NCBI GenBank assembly: GCA_021234155.1
Contig: JAJEKV010000003.1
Span: 26,270,233 to 26,334,232 of the forward strand
DNA from: Isoetes taiwanensis
Lineage: Eukaryota; Streptophyta; Lycopodiopsida; Isoetales; Isoetaceae
DNA length: 64,000 nt
Direction of reading: 5' to 3'
In this document: positions 59,089 to 64,000 of the stretch, one piece after another
Position numbering within the stretch: position 1 is the stretch's first letter
How the letters are laid out: each line of letters starts with the position of its first letter
Notes under the pieces: generated by a model
Database searches by the model: none
The model's input: the letters and a program-made list of their open reading frames with translations, nothing else
What the model was told of the DNA's origin: nothing
Program-made: the position numbers and the translations under genes

Positions 59089-59616
59089 TTACTTTTGATT
59101 AAAGTTGTGAAAGATGTTACATTGAAAAACAAAATACAACGACTCATTGTTGCTCCAAAGGCGAAGCTCTTCTTCATTATCTTCATCATCATCATCACTC
59201 CGTCCGTCTTCGTCTTCATCTCTTCCCCTCAAGTGAGCAATCACCCTATCCAAACGTTCCTCCAATCTGTCCACCATCTCTTTGTACATGTCCCGCTCCT
59301 GTCCCAATAGCACAACGTGTTCTTCTGCCTGAATTAGCATCCTCGTTGCCGTCATAACCACCTCGGCAGCTTGTTGGGGCATGTCATCCTCGGCCGACCT
59401 TCTATTCAACCACCTGATTTGCCTCTCTCTCGGCTACTGAAGCATGAGAAGGTTGAATTCATTCTCTTCTTCTTTCTGCTGAATTGTAACGGCGTTTTCC
59501 TTTAGAAGATCATCTTGCTCCTTCAACCTCTTCATTAGAACACCCAACACTATGTCAGAAGGGAGTTCTATCCTCTTGCGTTTTCCATTATCAGCGGTTG
59601 AGGATGTGGAGGCCAT
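59089..59616 (-). pseudogene. Short coiled-coil protein, array unit A
   Basis: Start ATG at 59616 (MASTSSTADNGKRKRIELPS; an ATG also lies three codons upstream), with a TATA-like box (TATAAAT on the - strand) at about 59702-59708, some 90 bp before. It encodes DIVLGVLMKRLKEQDDLLKE, a coiled coil, then TAG near 59434, then in the same frame RQIRWLNRRSAEDDM, AEEHVVLLGQERDMYKEMVD, RLEERLDRVIAHLRG and an Asp/Glu-rich tail, ending at 59089. With the TAG read through it would be about 175 residues. It is the best preserved of four similar units. Function unknown. Confidence 0.55.
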
Positions 59617-60307
59617 AGATGACAAATGGGAGGGACGTTAAGATTATAGAAGTGAGGAGCAAAGACTCTAACCGGCGGAAGGAGCACATGCAAGGACCTC
59701 AATTTATACATATTAGCGCTTGAACATATTAAACACACTCCGGCTGCTGTCGCACGTGTCGAGCGGATTCTGTCGGTTGTCCGCTAGAACACATTAATGG
59801 TACTGTCCGCTGGAACACATTAATAACTATTCTAACTACATCAGATATCACACCACGCTGAAAATCGACACGAAGCTTTAAAACCCTATGAAGGGTTTCG
59901 GCTTGCCGTGTGATCTCGTCTTTGTCATTCTCTCTACCACGGATATTGAAAATTAAAAATAGGAAACGTAATATTCGGTACATTTGTCAAAAACTTTTCC
60001 CATTGAAAAATAAAACCAATTACAAACATTAAAAAAAAAAACGGGCCCCTCTAGGAGGAGCCCGATGCCTATGATCGCCGGGCAAGCTCTTCCCCGGAGG
60101 GCGTTGATAATTTTTTTTCTGCTCCTCCAACATGATTGCCTGCCCGCAACCACGTTCTCATATTCCGCAACCTTATCTTCCCGCTCATCGAAGTTAACCG
60201 GGCAGCCCTCCCAAGCGACATGCCCTAAGCCTCTCTTGAGGTTATATCTCGTGGCGCGCAATTCGGCGGTCTAAGGCAGCCCAGCCCGATTGTCGCAAGC
60301 ACTAAAA

Positions 60308-60482
60308 TCACCTCCTCAGAAGGCGGCCTTTTTCCTCGCCAAGAACCAGCTTGGCGGCGTCTTCATCATTCTTTTCTTTTAGAAGGCGGATCCGTTCCTC
60401 CGCTTGTAGCGAAATGTTCAATTTCCTTGACCAAAACTTGAGACAAGATCTCGGCAGGGGATGGAACCGAGCCGGAGGCCAT
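60308..60482 (-). pseudogene. Short coiled-coil protein, array unit B
   Basis: ATG at 60482 gives MASGSVPSPAEILSQVLVKE; a one-base shift follows, then LQAEERIRLLKEKNDEDAAK and LVLGEEKGRLLRR to TGA at 60308. A TATA-like box (TATATAAAA) lies at about 60572-60580. Its layout matches unit A: Met-Ala-Ser start, a short Ser-rich head, and an I-L-V/L helix leading into a charged coiled coil. No known family. Confidence 0.5.
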
Positions 60483-60951
60483 TGAAAGTGATGGGAGAAC
60501 AGGAGTGATGGCCGAGGGCTGATGTGGTAGAATTGAAGATGGCGGATAGGAGAAGACAAAGGCCTCCGACGTTTTATATAGAAACTAGAGATACGTTGGA
60601 ATCTACGGTTGCGACTACCGATAAAGTTGTGTAATAATCCTACGAGGCGAAATTATAGCATTCAATTAGGCAACGGTAGCCTATGTTGGCGCCATGGGAT
60701 CCGTCATATATCCCAGCCGCATTGTATGCGGGCCGCACAAAAGACAACGATGTTATTGTGGCAAGATGCCACGCCCTTGGCATGACGTTGTCATCCACAA
60801 GCCAATGATGTGAATAGACGTTGTCATCCACATGCAAATTCGCATTTTTACCGCAAGTTATATCACATAATCTAGCTAGATATTTGTGTTACATACACTT
60901 TTCCATTAATAAATTATGAATTTATACATACAACGAGGTGTACGTTGTGGA

Positions 60952-61018
60952 GATCATACGACGCGAAATCCATTGATTGCTACCTAATTGCAAGAATGGC
61001 ATTTCGCGTCGTGTGATC
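60952..61018. repeat. Hairpin with CACACGACGCGAAAT-type arms between units B and C
   Basis: GATCATACGACGCGAAAT on the left is answered by ATTTCGCGTCGTGTGATC on the right (one mismatch), with a ~30-bp loop. The left arm and loop recur at 61831-61885 between units C and D, where the right arm is decayed. Confidence 0.85.
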
Positions 61019-61308
61019 TTTTAATAAAACAAAACAAGAGAACAGATAGAAGCAAGAAATAGAGCAAATTTTTCTTTGAAACAAAAAATATATATACAAT
61101 GGCTACGGATCTTCATGATCCCGTAGTCTGAAGCCAGAAGCCGCTGCGTTCTCATCCTCCAAACTCGAAGCTTCTTCTCCATATCTTCTAGCACCTGCGA
61201 ATGTTGTGTGCGCTTAAAAAAGCTGCGCCTCGACCCACGGGCTATTGGCCTCTCGGTACTGGGTTAATGTTGCTTTGCGAGCTCAAGGTCTCGCTCATGC
61301 AAAGACCC

Positions 61309-61468
61309 CTAGTGAATTCTACTCCGTCCACCGCCTCCATCTTCGCGGCGACGAGACGGTACATTTTCGTCGTGAACCTCCTTGAATCTCTTCATCACCA
61401 CAGCAAAGGGTGATGTCCGCGGTAGTTCTGGGGCGCGGGCCGCTGCTGGAGGAGGATGAAGATGCCAT
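61309..61468 (-). pseudogene. Short coiled-coil protein, array unit C
   Basis: ATG at 61468 gives MASSSSSSSGPRPRTTADIT. After a one-base shift the homologous helix reads SPFAVVMKRFKEVHDEN and ends at TAG near 61309. The TATA-like box is at about 61571-61579 (TATAAATAG on the - strand). It is the most clearly similar to unit D (MKRFKE-I/V-HDEN) and shares its 3' region with D (GGATCTTCATGATCC near 61108 and 61988). Confidence 0.5.
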
Positions 61469-62119
61469 CGGAGGAGAAGGCGGAAGGCGGAAGGCGGAAG
61501 GGGAGAAGATGAGCGTAAGAAGGAGGAAGGCGGAAGAGGATCGGAGGTCGAAGGCAAGATAGAAAGTCTTCTATTTATACTTGAGGGATTTCGTAGTAGC
61601 TTGAGTCACACGACGCCTTGAAGGATGCCGTGGGTCGGGGAAAATCGACCGTTACTGGCCGTGTGAGGAAAAAAGGACCGTTACTTCTTCTAACGCCTTT
61701 TCTTCCGCAGAAAGCTCGTGTGATAATTTTTATTGATAATTTCGGTGATACAATCTATACATAAGTAATTTTACTGATACATAACTAAAGATAGAACTTC
61801 TCATTGAAGCAAAATAGAACGGCATGGAGATCACACGACGCGAAATCCATTGATTGCTACCTAATTGCAAGCAAGGCATTTCGTCAGGTGATATTTTAAT
61901 AAAACGTAACATACATTGGAACAACGGGGATAGATAGAAGCAAAAATAGAGAAAACTTTTCTTTGAAGCAAAAAATAGATAGATACAACGGCTAGGGATC
62001 TTCATGATCCTCTAGCTGATTTTCATGTCCCCGCACTGGGCCGTGAAGGTCAAGGCGTTCTCATCCTCCCGCAGCTCGGAGCTTCTTCTCCATATCTTCT
62101 AAGGCCTGCGAAATCATGT

Positions 62120-62398
62120 GAGCAGTTTTTAACCGCTTCGCCCGCGTGCTCGTCGCCTCTTGGTACATGGCGAATGTTTCCACGAGCTCAACGCCTCTTC
62201 GTCGCAGCAGCCTCCCTCGTGAAGGCTAATCTGTCGACCGCCTCATTGTTCTCGACGCAGAGGCGGTTGTTTTCATCATGGATCTCCTTGAATCTCTTCA
62301 TCACCACCTTTGCAAGGGTGATGTCCGCGGGCAGCCTCACGGGGGCTGGGGAGTGCTATCTTGGCGTGGTCGCTGTTAGAGGAAGATGATGATGCCAT
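62120..62398 (-). pseudogene. Short coiled-coil protein, array unit D
   Basis: ATG at 62398 gives MASSSSSNSDHAKIALPSP. After a one-base shift it reads ADITLAKVVMKRFKEIHDEN, then NRLCVENNEAVDRLAFTREA and on to TGA near 62200. Further shifted pieces (LVETFAMYQEATSTRAKRLK, ALEDMEKKLRA) follow toward 62090. The TATA-like box is at about 62484-62492. The longest helix of the four lies here; decayed by frameshifts. Confidence 0.5.
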
Positions 62399-62719
62399 CG
62401 AGCGTAAAGGTGGAAGGCGAAGCCGGAAGTAGAAGATGAGCGTAAGGGGAAGGCGATCGGAGGTGGGCGTGGACATCGGTCTTCTATTTATAACATGAGT
62501 CACACGAAGCGGAATAAATAAATTAATTGTCTTTTTCCAATAATATTTCATTTCTTCGAGATAGATATCACACCGACGGCGAAAACCTAGATATGATGTA
62601 AAAATCGGACCGATGTATTTCAAGGTGGATGTGAATAAATACAAATAAAATAATTTTTATTAGGAATTTCGGAAGGACAATCTGTACATAAATAATTTTA
62701 CCGATACAAGTTGGAAAAC

Positions 62720-63785
62720 ATATAACTTCCAATTTCTCAAGCTTCGTCGTCAATTTCATGCTCTTTCAATCCCCCACAAGACCGATCCAACAAGGCAATG
62801 ACTTCCATGTTATCGACCCTGACTTCCAACCTTGGGTGAGTCAAGCCGCCAGCCTAAAAAATTTAACATATTGCTGCCCACAAGCAGACCGGCTTGGTCG
62901 TCAAAATATTGTAACACGACATCCCGCCGAATTGCTATCACCCTTTCAGTGTTTGATGCCAATTGGGAATGGTTCCCGAACATGCATAATGCACGGAGGT
63001 AATAGACAAACTCTGCACCCTTTGGACTGAAAGTTCTGGGCGAAGACGATTATCTCCCCATTAACTTAATCTTGAGATATATCTTAACAATGTAGAGTCC
63101 TTCAATCTTTCCCCGCCCCCAGCGTGCATGTCGGCAAGAAAAATCATCTACTTCCCACAAATAAGAACCCTCAAGATTATCTTCTTCACATTTATCCTCA
63201 TCTACTGGGCTTATCCGCCGCTGATTGATCAAGGGGGCCCGCCAAAACCTCAGATCCTGTTGGCCTTTTTGCCCGGAGACGCTGGAATTCTTCTTCCGTT
63301 GGTAGATTCGCCTCATCTTGAGCAAATCGAGACTCGACCTCTCATATGCTTCTTTAAGCTTTATAGCATTGCCGGTATAATTAGATACTTCAAACATCTC
63401 TTTGTCCAAATCCTCTTCAAAATCTAGGCCTAAGTTTACCCATTCGCCAAGGTAATCGATAAGCTCGTCTTCCCTAGCACACATTTCGTAACATAGGCGG
63501 GTTCCTCAAGATATCACTTAGCAATAAGTATTCTTTGCCTTCCACTAAAATTGGCGTTATGTCGGACAACTTCTTTTCATCCTCATCCCCATCCTCATCA
63601 CCTTGAGAATCATCTCCCTCCTCCGGGTTCACCCAAGGCAAGTCCGGCTAAAACTCCTACATTCTTGCTCTTCTTCTTGTAGATCTATCTCCATTTCTAC
63701 GCCATAGTCGAGATCATCACACATAACTGACCCCCCTTGGCTTAAAGATTTCATTGTTTCCGGTGCATCTTCGGTTTGGCGAAAG
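62720..63785 (-). pseudogene. Acidic protein remnant of unknown family
   Basis: Frames on the - strand join into one decayed protein. About 63755 reads MKSLSQGGSVMCDDLDYGVE and MEIDLQEEEQECRSF. A shift near 63650 gives PDLPWVNPEEGDDSQGDEDG, KLSDITPILVEGKEYLLLSD and ILRNPPMLRN. A shift at 63484 gives the 144-codon frame to 63050 (REDELIDYLGEWVNLGLDFE, AIKLKEAYERSSLDLLKMRR). A last piece, LTHPRLEVRVDNMEVIALLD, ends near 62760. It shares its 3' flank (AATTTTTATT..AATTTCGG..GATACAA) with unit D of the array, suggesting common descent or a shared element. No known domain is recognised. Confidence 0.45.
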
Positions 63786-64000
63786 CGAGAATGCAATAAC
63801 TAGCAAATGCAAATGGCAAAGAGAAATAAGATACCTTCTTAAGCACAAGGACGCGAGCGGGGAGGAGCCCGTTCTGCTAAAGCATTCTTGAAAAACATCT
63901 TCCCCGTTTGCAAATGGGAAGCGCCTCCTCTAGAGCTGGTTTTGGAATCCACGAGCCGGGGACATCCGCAAAGGGCGTCTACCGAGACCAAGCTGTCCGG
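63786..64000. other. Window edge, unassigned
   Basis: About 215 bp with minus-strand coding-like pieces (ANGEDVFQECFSRTG) that probably continue the decayed region beyond the window. Confidence 0.35.

Noticed and set aside
56641-63785. Endogenous large DNA virus insertion
   Set aside because: No capsid, polymerase or other viral hallmark is visible. Dense decayed coding with TATA boxes alone is not enough.

Overview
This window looks like nuclear DNA of a land plant. It holds two multi-exon genes: a P4-type flippase gene on the + strand, and a plant-type 4-alpha-glucanotransferase (DPE1-like) gene on the - strand. Both have GT/AG introns from about 80 bp to 3 kb. The rest is decayed plant-type retroelements (Copia, Gypsy, LINE), a Helitron trace, small inverted-repeat elements and tandem repeats. 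There is no operon-like packing, and no rRNA or intact tRNA gene was seen. I cannot name the species; large TE-filled introns fit many plants, seed-free or seed-bearing.

Layout. 1-2.2 kb: end of a decayed Copia element lying in an intron of the flippase gene. 2.4-15.4 kb: the last 12 exons of the flippase gene, with TE debris in its introns; the first third of the protein lies left of the window. 15.5-19 kb: an imperfectly duplicated block with zinc-finger-like coding remnants. 20.8-23.2 kb: a Gypsy element cut off inside reverse transcriptase. 23.3-32.7 kb: a tandem array of a roughly 2.1-kb non-coding unit (three copies plus a partial fourth). Each full copy carries a different insertion, one of them a retroposed sequence with an 11-bp target duplication and about 58 GAA repeats. 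33.2-38.4 kb: the complete 17-exon DPE1 gene, every junction checked for phase. 38.5-42.7 kb: promoter, then mostly non-coding DNA with a SINE-like box pair and a Helitron helicase trace. 42.7-53.6 kb: one LINE (ORF1 and ORF2, - strand) split by a roughly 4.8-kb composite insertion. That insertion holds a 115-bp-TIR element (one whole copy, one cut copy), an ATGCAC-type microsatellite and a frameshifted MATE transporter fragment. 53.7-64 kb: duplicated non-coding blocks, then a region dense in decayed coding sequence.

The most unusual part is 59.0-62.5 kb. Four units on the - strand, 0.87-0.99 kb apart, each show a TATA-like box about 85-110 bp before an ATG-GC start. Each encodes a short Met-Ala-Ser protein with a coiled-coil-like segment, and all are now broken by stops or frameshifts. 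A short motif (TCACACGACG and variants) recurs around them and forms a hairpin. A fifth, unrelated acidic protein remnant follows at 62.7-63.8 kb, and a + strand coding remnant resembling unclassified transposon proteins lies at 56.6-58.1 kb. Whether these belong to one element is inference.

The two intact-looking genes are housekeeping (membrane lipid asymmetry; malto-oligosaccharide metabolism in starch turnover) and are not functionally linked.
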